Origin: Mycolicibacterium mengxianglii
Lineage (GTDB): Bacteria; Actinomycetota; Actinomycetes; Mycobacteriales; Mycobacteriaceae
NCBI RefSeq assembly: GCF_015710575.1
Contig: NZ_CP065373.1
Location: forward strand, 5,518,001 to 5,582,000
DNA length: 64,000 bases
Reading direction: 5' to 3'
Shown in pieces: positions 18,187 through 27,240 of this stretch (position 1 is the first letter of the stretch; each line of letters begins with the position of its first letter). Below the pieces are notes generated by a model that did not search any database, had not been told where the DNA came from, and worked only from the letters and a program-made list of their open reading frames with translations. Made by a program: the position numbers and the translations under genes.

Positions 18187-18875
18187 ATCACCGCTCCCGA
18201 GTTGACGTTGACGACGTCGCCGACACTGAAGGTCGCGTCGCAGGTCAGGTACTCCACGCACCGCGCCACCTCCGGTGGCAGCGTCAGTCTCCGCAGTGGC
18301 AGGGTCTGCAGGTAATCGTCCGCCCGCCAGGGTGAATCGGGTGCCAGCAGGGGCGTGTCAGTCGGCCCGGGGGCCACACAGTTGATCCGCACCCCACGAT
18401 CGGCCACCTCGGCGGCCAGGCTGCGCACGGCGCCGATGATCGCGCCCTTGGCGGCCGCGTAGTGCGCGTCGTACTCGCCGCCGCCTACCGCAAGCTCACT
18501 TGCCACCGCGACGAGACTGCCCCGGCTCTCGATGAGGTCCGGCAGCGTCGCGCGGGCCACGTTGACCAAGCCCCCGAGGTGCACGCGCAGCATCCGGCGC
18601 CACGCTTCGGCACTGATCTCGGCGATCGGAGCCATCTCGTAGTAGCCCGCGCAGGTGACGACCGCGCTGATGGGTCCGAGCTGCGCGCGCAGCCGGGCAA
18701 CCCCCTCGGCTACCGCTTCGGCGTCCGAGACGTCCACCGCGATCGTGTTCTCGGCGCCGTCGGCGTTGAGATCCAGGCAGCCGACGGTGAACCCGCGTCC
18801 GGACAGTGCCGTGACCACTGCCGCACCGATACCGCTGGCGCCACCGGTGACCAGCGCAACCCGGGCCTCACTCAT
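18183..18875 (-). CDS. SDR-family oxidoreductase
   Basis: About 230 residues from ATG 18875, which overlaps the permease stop by 8 bases. TGGASGIGAAVV cofactor motif, CAGYY near residue 78 replacing NNAG, YAAAKGA (catalytic YxxxK) and a C-terminal substrate lid (PGPTDTPLLAP). It is similar in size to but clearly distinct from the following SDR; the pair may act in successive steps. Confidence 0.85.
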   Translation of the reverse strand: MSEARVALVTGGASGIGAAVVTALSGRGFTVGCLDLNADGAENTIAVDVSDAEAVAEGVARLRAQLGPISAVVTCAGYYEMAPIAEISAEAWRRMLRVHLGGLVNVARATLPDLIESRGSLVAVASELAVGGGEYDAHYAAAKGAIIGAVRSLAAEVADRGVRINCVAPGPTDTPLLAPDSPWRADDYLQTLPLRRLTLPPEVARCVEYLTCDATFSVGDVVNVNSGAVI

Positions 18876-20313
18876 CGTGGTCGGCAACGTCGGCGGCGGG
18901 GGCGGTGATCCGGCTCCGCACGGTGGCCAGCATCAGCGTGCCGATCACGGCCAGGACCGCCACCCCGATCCACACCGACCAGTCCAGGTATCGCTGCTCG
19001 AAAGCGACCCGCGGCCAGGCGATATTGACGAACTGCAGCGCCGCCCACACCACGGCCACCAGTGCCACCGGCAGGGTCGCGCGGCCCAGCGAGAACTTTG
19101 CCGGTGTCCAGGTACGCCGCAGCAGCACCACCAGGAACCCGACGAGCGGGAACAGGAACGCCAGGTAGAACCCGCCCGCGGTGAAGTTCACCATCAGCGA
19201 GTAGACGTCACCGGCGACGATGCTGAGCAGGAACAGTCCCGCGCCGACCACGGTGGTGACGAGGATCGGGACGGTCGGGATGCGGGCCTGACCGCGCAGC
19301 TTGCTCAGGGCACCGGAGGCGGGCAGCGCGCCGTCGCGGGCATAGGCCCAGATCACCCGCGATGCCGAGGTCTGCAGCGCCAGGAAGCTGGCCAGGAAGC
19401 CGATCACGAACAGCACCATGACGGGCTTGGCGATACCGGCGCCCAGCGCGGCGGTCAGGGTGTCGTACACCGGGTCGGCCACCACGCCTTCGGCCACCGC
19501 GCCCAGGTCGGGGATCGCCAGGATGATCGCCAGGCTGGAGTAGGCCACCACCAGGGCGATGAAAGCCAGTGAGAACAGCACCGCTTTGGGCAGGTCCCGG
19601 CGCGGTTCGTGCACTTCTTCGGCGATGGAACCGGCGCTTTCGAAACCGACGAACGACCAGCCGATGAAGGCGACCGCGAGCATGAACGGCCCGGTCAGGT
19701 AGGCCAGGGTGTCGGTGTCATGGCCGCCACCTTCGAAGAGCACCGAAAGCGAGTTCTGCCGGTGGAACAGCAGCAGCCAGGTACCCAGACCCACCGAGCC
19801 GATCACCTCGGCGATGATGCTGCCGATCATGAAGAACTTCAGCGCGCCCCGGCCGACGAGGTTGACCCCGGTGCCGGCCAGCAGGATCACTAGCGCGATC
19901 AGGGCGGTCGTGCCGTTCGAGGGCTCCTCCATCCCGGCGATGTTGGCGATGAAGCCCGCGGCACCGAGGGCCACGGTGGCCATTGCGATCACCATCGTCC
20001 ACATGTAGACCCAGCCGGCGAACCAGCCGTAGGTGGTGCCGAGCAGTCGGCGGGACCACTGGTAGATCGACCCCTCCAGCGGCCACCGCGACACCAGGGT
20101 GGCGAACACCAGCGCGACCAGGAACTGGCCTGCGAACACCAGCAGGAAACCCCACCAGAAGCTGGGTCCGGCTGCGGACAGGGCCAGGCCGAAGATGCCG
20201 TACAGGGCGACGATCGGAGAGATGAAGGCGAACGCGAACGCGAACGCCGACCACAACGAGAACTCCCGGCGCAGTGACTGCGACTGCTCCGAGGGGATGA
20301 CCGATGACGACAT
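18868..20313 (-). CDS. APC-family amino acid/amine permease
   Basis: A 481-residue inner-membrane transporter with about 12 hydrophobic segments. It opens with a short polar N-terminus then SAFAFAFAFISPIVALYGIF, and has the APC-type loop GFESAGSIAEEVHEPRRDLP near residue 240. It is the first gene of the operon and likely imports the compound processed by the ureohydrolase and deacetylase-family enzyme. A longer upstream frame runs antisense through pucR and was discarded. Confidence 0.9.
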   Translation of the reverse strand: MSSSVIPSEQSQSLRREFSLWSAFAFAFAFISPIVALYGIFGLALSAAGPSFWWGFLLVFAGQFLVALVFATLVSRWPLEGSIYQWSRRLLGTTYGWFAGWVYMWTMVIAMATVALGAAGFIANIAGMEEPSNGTTALIALVILLAGTGVNLVGRGALKFFMIGSIIAEVIGSVGLGTWLLLFHRQNSLSVLFEGGGHDTDTLAYLTGPFMLAVAFIGWSFVGFESAGSIAEEVHEPRRDLPKAVLFSLAFIALVVAYSSLAIILAIPDLGAVAEGVVADPVYDTLTAALGAGIAKPVMVLFVIGFLASFLALQTSASRVIWAYARDGALPASGALSKLRGQARIPTVPILVTTVVGAGLFLLSIVAGDVYSLMVNFTAGGFYLAFLFPLVGFLVVLLRRTWTPAKFSLGRATLPVALVAVVWAALQFVNIAWPRVAFEQRYLDWSVWIGVAVLAVIGTLMLATVRSRITAPAADVADHDE

Positions 20314-20395
20314 GGCAGAACTATCACGTGGTGGGGGCCGCGTTGCCAACCGGTAGGGCGAAGACGCAAAGATCACACCATCGAGGTGGGTCGGC

Positions 20396-20413
20396 GTTGC
20401 ACGATCGCACAAC
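20396..20413. promoter_or_regulatory. imperfect palindrome between permease operon and pucR
   Basis: An 18-base imperfect inverted repeat (GTTG...CGATCG...CAAC, 7 of 9 pairs match) lies in the 141-base divergent region. It is a candidate operator for the PucR-type regulator; position is the only support. Confidence 0.3.
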
Positions 20414-20454
20414 GGTACCGACTGACGATGTGACGGCCGCGTTACGCTCCTGGG

Positions 20455-21828
20455 ATGTCCGACGCCGTCGCGCCGACCCTGCGCGACCTGATGGACGAGC
20501 CGCGACTGGGCCTGTCGGTCCCCGACGGCATCACCGAGGATCTGGACCGGCCCGTCAGTTGGGTGCACACCACCGAGATGCGCGATCCGTCCCGGTATCT
20601 GCGCGGCGGGGAACTCGTCTGCACCGTCGGAATCAGCCTGCAGACCCCACAGGACTGCCAGACCTTCGCCGATTCGCTGGCGCGCGCCGAGACTGCGGGG
20701 GTCTGTTTCGGGGTCGGCGACGGCCACGACGTGGTCCCCGAGGCCTTACTGGCCCAGTGCCAGCTGCGCCGGTTACCTGTGCTCATCGCGCCGCCCACCA
20801 CCCCGTTCAGCGAGGTGAGCCGCTTCGTCGCCGACCATTGGCTGGGCGCTGAGATCGCGGTCGCGCGGGCCACCAATGCGCTTGTCCCGGAACTGTTGTC
20901 GTCATTGCGGCGGCACGAGTCGGTACGCCAGCTCCTGGATGGCGCCGGGCAGATCCTCGGCTGCTATTTCTTCTTGGAGCCCAGCGGGACCGCCGGCGAC
21001 CCCGGCAGCGGCGACTCGACGGCGATGACAGCGCCGGTGCCCGGTCTCGGGTCGCTGGTGTGGGTCGGCCGGGGTGAACGCCCGGAACCGGCGCTGCTGG
21101 ACCTGATCGCCCGCTTCGTCCGGGCCGCCCAGGGTGAACGCGACATCGAGTCGGCGCTCGCCCGCGAACGTGTCGGCCAGCTGTTGTCCTTGGTCGAACG
21201 CCGGATGCTGCTGCCCGACGCGCTGAGCCAACTGTTGACCTGGCCGGGGTTTGCAGCCCGCGAGCTCACATGCTCAGCGTGGCCGACCGGGGCCGGCGCG
21301 CTGCTGTCGATGGCGATGCCCGACGCCTTGATCGGGGAAACCCCCGACCTCTGTCTGATGTTGACCGCTGACGCGGTCGAACCGACCGAGGAACTCTCAC
21401 TGCCGTCGGGGCACTCGGCTCCGGTGCCGCTGACCGACATCGGGCCGGCCATCGCTCAGGCCCGCATCGCCTTGGAGTTGGCCCAGCATCGCGGCGGCCG
21501 GGTGGGCCCCGATCAACTGAGCACGTTGCAGAGTCTGTTGGAGCAGTTGCCCGTCGCACAGCTGGCACCGTTCAAAAGCCAGTTGATCGACCCGCTGGCC
21601 GAGCTGGACCGCCTGCGCGGTACCCAGCACGTCCGGACCCTGCGCGTTTTCCTGGCCGCCAACGGGTCACTCAGTGAGACCGCTCGGGAGCTCTACCTCC
21701 ACACCAACACCGTCCGGCACCGGCTGGCCCGGATTCAGGAGATCACCGGCCGGGACCCGTTCCATCACAACGATCAAACGGCCTTCGTGATCGCCTTGTG
21801 GGCAGCAGACCGCTACGCCTCGACGTAA
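20455..21828 (+). CDS. PucR-family transcriptional regulator
   Basis: A 457-residue regulator with the PucR N-terminal domain (TLRDLMDEPRLGLSVPDG ... WVHTTEMRDPSRYLRGGELV) and a C-terminal PucR-type HTH (VFLAANGSLSETARELYLHT, NTVRHRLARIQEITGRD). The family controls catabolism of nitrogen compounds such as purines, amino acids and amines. It is divergent from the permease-SDR-SDR-ureohydrolase-deacetylase operon and is the obvious candidate regulator. Confidence 0.9.
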   Translation: MSDAVAPTLRDLMDEPRLGLSVPDGITEDLDRPVSWVHTTEMRDPSRYLRGGELVCTVGISLQTPQDCQTFADSLARAETAGVCFGVGDGHDVVPEALLAQCQLRRLPVLIAPPTTPFSEVSRFVADHWLGAEIAVARATNALVPELLSSLRRHESVRQLLDGAGQILGCYFFLEPSGTAGDPGSGDSTAMTAPVPGLGSLVWVGRGERPEPALLDLIARFVRAAQGERDIESALARERVGQLLSLVERRMLLPDALSQLLTWPGFAARELTCSAWPTGAGALLSMAMPDALIGETPDLCLMLTADAVEPTEELSLPSGHSAPVPLTDIGPAIAQARIALELAQHRGGRVGPDQLSTLQSLLEQLPVAQLAPFKSQLIDPLAELDRLRGTQHVRTLRVFLAANGSLSETARELYLHTNTVRHRLARIQEITGRDPFHHNDQTAFVIALWAADRYAST

Positions 21829-21915
21829 AGCGCTCAGTTCGCCAACACTGGGTATACGGAGGTCCACCGGGGGATGATCGATAAACCGTAGGTATATCCG
21901 TAGGCAGGAGCGGCG

Positions 21916-22452
21916 ATGAGTCCGATTTCAACGGCCTTTCGAGGCGTGACGAAGGCGGCCGACGCCGCTACCGCGACAGCCGGAGCAATCGGCGGCGCGG
22001 CAATCAACGGAGTTGTCGGCGGACTCCAGGGAGCGGCAAAGGGAGTCCGGTCCGGCCTGGACAGCGGGAGCCGCTCGCCGGCCGCTGCCGCACTGACCAT
22101 CGGCGCGATCGGCGCGGCGGGGCTGGTGGAATGGCCGCTGCTGTTGACTGTCGGCGCCGCCGCCCTGGTAGCGCGTCAACTCGGTCTGCGAGGACCCGAT
22201 ATCCCCGCACCGCGCTCCACTCCCGTACCGGCCGCCGCCGCACCGGCCTCCGCTCCTGCGAAGGCCTCCGCGCCCGCAAAGGCCTCCGCTCCTGCAAAGG
22301 CCTCAGCTCCTGCAAAGGCCTCAGCTCCTGCAAAGGCCTCGGCATCGGCTACACCCCGGAAGGCCCCCGCCCGCAAAGCGGCAAGTGCTGCCACCAAGTC
22401 GGCGAACGCGGCCCGTAAAACGACAGCGTCGCGCCGTAGCGCCGCTAAGTGA
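21916..22452 (+). CDS. small membrane protein with Ala/Lys repeat tail
   Basis: A 178-residue protein in three parts. An N-terminal Ala/Gly-rich amphipathic segment (about 1-50) precedes one hydrophobic hairpin around residues 58-90 containing GLVEWPLLLTVGAAALV. The C-terminal tail is basic, with hexapeptide repeats (APAKAS), resembling DNA-binding Ala/Lys tails. AGGAG lies 5 bases before the ATG. Its stop overlaps the GTG of ctpI (GTGA). The EWP-containing hydrophobic segment recurs in the gene just after ctpI, suggesting the two flank the ATPase as partner subunits (inference). Confidence 0.7.
   Translation: MSPISTAFRGVTKAADAATATAGAIGGAAINGVVGGLQGAAKGVRSGLDSGSRSPAAAALTIGAIGAAGLVEWPLLLTVGAAALVARQLGLRGPDIPAPRSTPVPAAAAPASAPAKASAPAKASAPAKASAPAKASAPAKASASATPRKAPARKAASAATKSANAARKTTASRRSAAK
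22246..22335 (+). repeat. five tandem 18-base repeats (APAKAS codons)
   Basis: Five in-frame copies of an 18-base unit (GCCTCMGCTCCTGCAAAG type) encode the Lys/Ala hexapeptide tail of the protein before ctpI. The last two copies are identical, so copy number may vary between strains. Confidence 0.9.
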
Positions 22453-25400
22453 GGGCTCTGCTCGGCCACCTCGTCGCCACCGCGGCAAAGGCAGCCAGCG
22501 CACCGGTGGTGCTGACGGCCGCCTGTGCCAGCACCGGACTGCACCTCGGTGTCACGGCCACAGCATCAACAGCTCGGGGACTCACCGCCGCGCTGGCCCC
22601 GTCGGATGTGCGGTCGGGTGTGCGCGCTGCGGTCAGTGAGCTCGTCGGTGGCGCACCCCGACGCCGCTGGCGAAGCGGCGGGCATTGCTGGATCGAAGTC
22701 CGCGGTTTGGACGCCCGCAATGGGCCCGCGCTCGCCGACGCCCTGACCGAAGCGGTGCGGGTAGTGCCCGGGGTCTCCTCGGTACAGCTCAACCACGCCG
22801 TATCGCGGCTTGTGGTCACCCTGGATGAATCCGGCCCCTCCATGGAGGAGCTCTGCGGTGTCGTCTCGGAGGTCGAATCCCGGGTTGCCGCCGACGCCGG
22901 CCGGCCCACCGATCTGCCCGGAGACGGGGTGGTGCTGGGGGGACGTGTGCTCGCCGCCGCTGCCAACGGGATCGGTTTCTGTGCCGCGACAGCGGGCCGG
23001 CTGTCGTTGTTACCCGCTGCGCCCGCCAGCCTTTCCGCGGTCGTGACCGCGATCGACTACCAGCCGCGCCTTCGCGCAGCCGTGGAGCAGTGGCTCGGTG
23101 ACACCGCCGCCGACACCGCGTTCGGCCTTGCCACGGCAGTCACCCACACGGTCACCCAAGCCCCGGTCTCCCTGGCCGTCGATTTCCTCCGGCACCTCAC
23201 CCAGTCCGCGGAACTGGCCGCCGGGGCACGGGCGTGGGAACGGTCCGAGCCCGAGTTGCGCGAGAACGCATCCGAAGCCGGCATCGGGCCCGTACCTCCG
23301 CGCCCCCGGCCGATGGCGCCGGGGCCGCTCGAACGCCATGCCGAGCGCAGCGGTGTGGCGCAGGGCTTCGCGGCCGCCTCCATCGGGTTGGTCACCGCCG
23401 ATTTCGGCGCCGCCACCACCGCGGCCGAGGTCACCGCGCCCAAAGCGGCCCGCAGCGCGCGAGAAGCGTTCGCCGCGACGCTGGGCCGTGGTCTGGCCGA
23501 CCGCCACGGTGTGGTGCCCCTGCGCCCCGATGCGCTGCGCAGGCTCGACCGCATCGACGCCGTGGTGGTCGACCCTCGGGTGCTGCTCACCGATGACCTG
23601 CAGGTGAGCGGGTTACGTGGGGTTCCCGACAGTGCCCGGGCTCAGGTGTGGCAATGGGCGCGGGAACAGCTGCAGCGGGGTGCGCTGGACGCCGGCTGGC
23701 ATCCCACCCCCGCCCGCAACGGTAATGGTCAGACAACGGGTGAGGTGTTCATCCGCCACGCTCATCACCCGTTGGCGGCGCGCATGGTCGCCGAGATCCG
23801 CGGTGCGGACGTCGAGGTGATATCGGTGGCCACCGAGGAGCTCGATGACCTCCGTTCGTCGTTCGATGAGCTGCATCCGGCGGACGGCACCACCGATGCC
23901 ACCCTTCTGGGGACAGTCCGGGCGCTGCAGACCGAGGGCCGCACCGTTGCGGTGGTGTCTACCCTTGCCGCGCAGGCACTTTCGGCGGCAGATCTGTCGA
24001 TAGGGGTGCTCGTCACCGGTGCGCCGCCGCCGTGGCGAGCTGATCTGCTGGCACCGGATCTGACCGCGACATGGCGGATCATGCGCGCCATCCCGGCCGC
24101 GCGGCAGGCAAGCCGTCGCGGTGTCGAACTGGCAACCAGCGCCTCCGCGCTCGGTGCCCTGTTGATGCTGCCGGGTGTTCGCGGCCGGGGCCCGGAGCCG
24201 GTGACTGCCGGGGCCGGGGCCGGGCTGCTCAGCGGTGGCTGGTTGGCCCGCGGGGTCCTCAGCGCACCGGCACCAGTGCCGGTACCCATCCAGGACTGGC
24301 ATGCGATGTCGGCAGACCAAGTGCGGCAAGCGCTTCCGACTCCCGAGCGCAGGCGGCCACAAGAGCGGTCGCGGTTGGCCGCGTCGGCCGGGCTGGCCGG
24401 ACGCATCACCGCACCGGCGCGCGGCCTGGCCGCGGAACTGGGCACCGCTGTGCGTGCCGAACTCTCGGACCCGCTGACCCCGGTTCTTGCCGTCGGCTCG
24501 GCGGCCAGCGCGTTACTGGGCTCCCCGATCGACGCGGTCCTGGTCGGCTCCGTGCTGACCGGCAATGCCCTACTGGCCGCCACCCAGCAGGTACGCGCGG
24601 AACGACTGTTGCGGCGGCTGCTCGCGGTCCAGGATCCGCCCGCACGGCTGTGCACCGAGGACGGCTACGTCAGCGCGGCCGCCAGTGCGCTGCAGCCTGG
24701 TGATCTGATCGAAATTCGGGCCGGCGAGGTCATTCCCGCCGACTGCCGCATCGTGGAGGCCGACGATGTCGAGGTCGACGAATCCGCCCTGACCGGCGAG
24801 TCCTTACCGGTGGACAAGCAGGAGGCTGCCACCCCCGGCGCGCCCGTCGCCGAACGCAGCTGCATGCTTTTCGGGTCCACCACCATGGTCAGCGGGACCG
24901 CGGTGGGGGTGGTCACCACGGTCGGTGCCCAAACCCAGGCACGGCGGGCCGCCGACATCACGCCGTCGCAGGGTTCGGCGGTCGGTTTGCAAACCCAGCT
25001 TCGGGAGCTGACCAACCGCGCGCTGCCCTTCAGCCTGGCGGGCGGCGCTCTGGTCAGCGGACTGGGATTGCTGCGGATGACACCGCTGCGGCAGGCCGTG
25101 GCCGGTGGGGTCGCAGTCGCCGTGGCGGCGGTGCCCGAGGGCCTGCCCCTGGTGGCGACCCTGGCGCAGCAGGCCTCCGCGCGGCGGCTGACGCGGGCAG
25201 GCGCGTTGGTGCGCACCCCGAAAGCGGTGGAAGCGCTCGGGCGCGTCGACGTGGTGTGTTTCGACAAGACCGGCACGTTGAGCGAGAACCGCCTGCGGGT
25301 GTCCCAGGTGCACGCCGCCCCGGGTTTGACCGACGACCAGGTGCTCACCATCGCGGCACAAGCCACGCAGCTCGCCACCGACGGTCGCCACGAGCACGCC

Positions 25401-26912
25401 ACCGACGCCGCCGTGATCGACGCCGCGCGCACCGGCTACACCGGCGCACCCGACGAGGCGGCGCATCTCCCCTTCCGATCCGGTCGGCCGTTCTCGGCGA
25501 CGCTGACCGGATCGGAGATCCTGCTCAAGGGCGCGCCGGAAGTGCTGCTGGCCGCCTGTCCACGGGCGGACGCGGGCCTCGAGAAGGCCGTGCACCAGAT
25601 GGCCGAGACCGGGCTCCGCGTCATTGCGGTGGCCCGGCGCGGCGTCACGGCCGCGGAGGCGCGCGCAGCACGCCGCGACGATGACGCGTTCGCCGACCTG
25701 TGCCGCACCGATCTGGAGCTCACCGGCCTGCTGGGGCTGTCCGACACGCCGCGGGAGGCGTCGACAGGGCTGCTGTCGGCCCTTCGGGAGCAGGGCATCG
25801 GCGTCCGGTTGATCACGGGCGACCACCCGGTCACGGCGTCGGCGATCGCCGGCGAGCTGGGCATGCCGGTGACCACCGAGCAGGTCATCAGCGGTACTCA
25901 GTGGGAAGCCCTGCCCCGCCGGGGCCAGGAGACGGCGGTGCGCGACGCCGTGGTCTTCGCGAGGATGACACCCGAACACAAAGTTCAGGTGGTGCAGACG
26001 CTGGAGCGGATCGGCATGGTGTGCGCGATGGTCGGTGACGGGGCCAACGACGCCGCCGCCATCCGCTCGGCCACGGTCGGAATCGGCGTGGCGTCTCATG
26101 GTAGTGATCCCGCACGCACGGCCGCCGATGTCATGCTGCTGGACGGCCGGATCGGCGCCCTGCTCGACGCGCTCGAGGAGGGCCGCCAGTTGTGGCAGCG
26201 GGTGCAGGCCGCGGTGGCGGTTCTGCTCGGCGGCAATGCCGGTGAGGTGGCGTTTTCCGTCATCGGGTCGGCGCTCACCGGGCGCTCGCCGCTCAACACC
26301 CGCCAGTTGCTGCTGGTGAACATGATGACCGATGCGCTGCCGGCTGCCGCACTGGCGGTCAGCCCGACGATCGGTGACAGTGGCCGACGCGGTGGGCCGG
26401 ACCAGTCAGCGCTGTGGCGGACGGTCGCGATTCGCGGAACCACCACCGCGGCTGCGGCGACGACCGCCTGGCTGTGGGGCGGCTTCCCCGTGGCGCCGCG
26501 GCGGGCATCGACATTGGCGCTGGTTGCCCTGGTCTCCACTCAACTGGGGCAGACGCTCATCGACTCGCAGAGTCCCCTGGTGATCACGACAGCTGTGGGA
26601 TCGCTGGCCACGTTGGGCGTGCTGATCAGCACACCCGGGGTGAGCCAGCTGTTGGGCTGCACGCCGCTGGACCCGCTGGGCTGGGCGCAGGCGCTGGGCG
26701 TGGCGGGTGTGGCGACGACCGCCGCCTGGGTGACGCCCCGGCTGGTGTCGCGGGTTCAGTCGTCGATGTCGACGACACCCAGCCGCCACAACAGTGCGTA
26801 CAACTCACGCAACGGTATTTCGATGACGTGGGCGACGACCGAGACCGGGTCCGCGGAACCGGCGCCTACAGGGGTGGACACACCTTCCACAATCCGGATG
26901 GCGGGCGTCTGA
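22449..26912 (+). CDS. ctpI: CtpI-type cation-transporting P-type ATPase
   Basis: A 1487-residue P-type ATPase. It has a long N-terminal extension (about 600 residues) with a metal-binding-like domain near 80-150 that lacks CxxC, then a canonical pump core. The core shows TGES (ALTGESLPVDKQE), PEGLP in M4 (VPEGLPLVAT), the phosphorylated Asp939 in DKTGTLSENR, and the hinge VGDGANDAAAI. PEGLP is shared with P2-type Ca2+-ATPases, so the cargo is probably a divalent or alkali cation. The size and N-terminal extension match mycobacterial CtpI. Starts with GTG overlapping the upstream stop. The last ~48 residues are Ser/Thr-rich and not membrane-like; a coding-like frame runs antisense there. Confidence 0.9.
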   Translation: MRALLGHLVATAAKAASAPVVLTAACASTGLHLGVTATASTARGLTAALAPSDVRSGVRAAVSELVGGAPRRRWRSGGHCWIEVRGLDARNGPALADALTEAVRVVPGVSSVQLNHAVSRLVVTLDESGPSMEELCGVVSEVESRVAADAGRPTDLPGDGVVLGGRVLAAAANGIGFCAATAGRLSLLPAAPASLSAVVTAIDYQPRLRAAVEQWLGDTAADTAFGLATAVTHTVTQAPVSLAVDFLRHLTQSAELAAGARAWERSEPELRENASEAGIGPVPPRPRPMAPGPLERHAERSGVAQGFAAASIGLVTADFGAATTAAEVTAPKAARSAREAFAATLGRGLADRHGVVPLRPDALRRLDRIDAVVVDPRVLLTDDLQVSGLRGVPDSARAQVWQWAREQLQRGALDAGWHPTPARNGNGQTTGEVFIRHAHHPLAARMVAEIRGADVEVISVATEELDDLRSSFDELHPADGTTDATLLGTVRALQTEGRTVAVVSTLAAQALSAADLSIGVLVTGAPPPWRADLLAPDLTATWRIMRAIPAARQASRRGVELATSASALGALLMLPGVRGRGPEPVTAGAGAGLLSGGWLARGVLSAPAPVPVPIQDWHAMSADQVRQALPTPERRRPQERSRLAASAGLAGRITAPARGLAAELGTAVRAELSDPLTPVLAVGSAASALLGSPIDAVLVGSVLTGNALLAATQQVRAERLLRRLLAVQDPPARLCTEDGYVSAAASALQPGDLIEIRAGEVIPADCRIVEADDVEVDESALTGESLPVDKQEAATPGAPVAERSCMLFGSTTMVSGTAVGVVTTVGAQTQARRAADITPSQGSAVGLQTQLRELTNRALPFSLAGGALVSGLGLLRMTPLRQAVAGGVAVAVAAVPEGLPLVATLAQQASARRLTRAGALVRTPKAVEALGRVDVVCFDKTGTLSENRLRVSQVHAAPGLTDDQVLTIAAQATQLATDGRHEHATDAAVIDAARTGYTGAPDEAAHLPFRSGRPFSATLTGSEILLKGAPEVLLAACPRADAGLEKAVHQMAETGLRVIAVARRGVTAAEARAARRDDDAFADLCRTDLELTGLLGLSDTPREASTGLLSALREQGIGVRLITGDHPVTASAIAGELGMPVTTEQVISGTQWEALPRRGQETAVRDAVVFARMTPEHKVQVVQTLERIGMVCAMVGDGANDAAAIRSATVGIGVASHGSDPARTAADVMLLDGRIGALLDALEEGRQLWQRVQAAVAVLLGGNAGEVAFSVIGSALTGRSPLNTRQLLLVNMMTDALPAAALAVSPTIGDSGRRGGPDQSALWRTVAIRGTTTAAAATTAWLWGGFPVAPRRASTLALVALVSTQLGQTLIDSQSPLVITTAVGSLATLGVLISTPGVSQLLGCTPLDPLGWAQALGVAGVATTAAWVTPRLVSRVQSSMSTTPSRHNSAYNSRNGISMTWATTETGSAEPAPTGVDTPSTIRMAGV

Positions 26913-26944
26913 ACGCCCAACTCGCCATGACCGAAAGGCAACAA

Positions 26945-27223
26945 ATGGCCGAACCCTTGCCGAAGTCCAGGAACTCCTCTCGCCGAGAAGCCGTTCAACG
27001 GGTCCGCAACGCCCAGTCCTTCGCCGTCCAGCTACCCATCTTCGGCCGGGTGCGCTTACCGCGGCCGGAGCAGTTGGCGTTCTACGGAGCGCTCGGTGTC
27101 ATGGCCGCGGCGGAGATCATCGAATGGCCGGTGGCGCTGGTACTGGCGACCGGCCACCTGCTGCTCCAAGACGAGCACAACCGGGTGGCGCAGGAGATCG
27201 GTGCGGCGCTCGAAGAGGCCTGA
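26945..27223 (+). CDS. small membrane protein downstream of ctpI
   Basis: A 92-residue protein from ATG 26945 (AAAGG seven bases before it; ATG 26927 also in frame). A basic N-terminus is followed by a hydrophobic hairpin (YGALGVMAAAEIIEWPVALV) and a short charged tail. The segment GALGxxxxxEIIEWPVAL closely resembles GAIGAAGLVEWPLLL of the protein encoded before ctpI. It lies 32 bases after ctpI on the same strand, so it is likely co-transcribed and a candidate accessory subunit. Confidence 0.7.
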   Translation: MAEPLPKSRNSSRREAVQRVRNAQSFAVQLPIFGRVRLPRPEQLAFYGALGVMAAAEIIEWPVALVLATGHLLLQDEHNRVAQEIGAALEEA

Positions 27224-27240
27224 ACACCCGGGTCAGCGGT

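Noticed and set aside
20314..20727. 138-codon N-terminal extension of the permease
   Set aside because: It lies antisense to pucR and has no similarity to permeases; ATG 20313 gives the family N-terminus.
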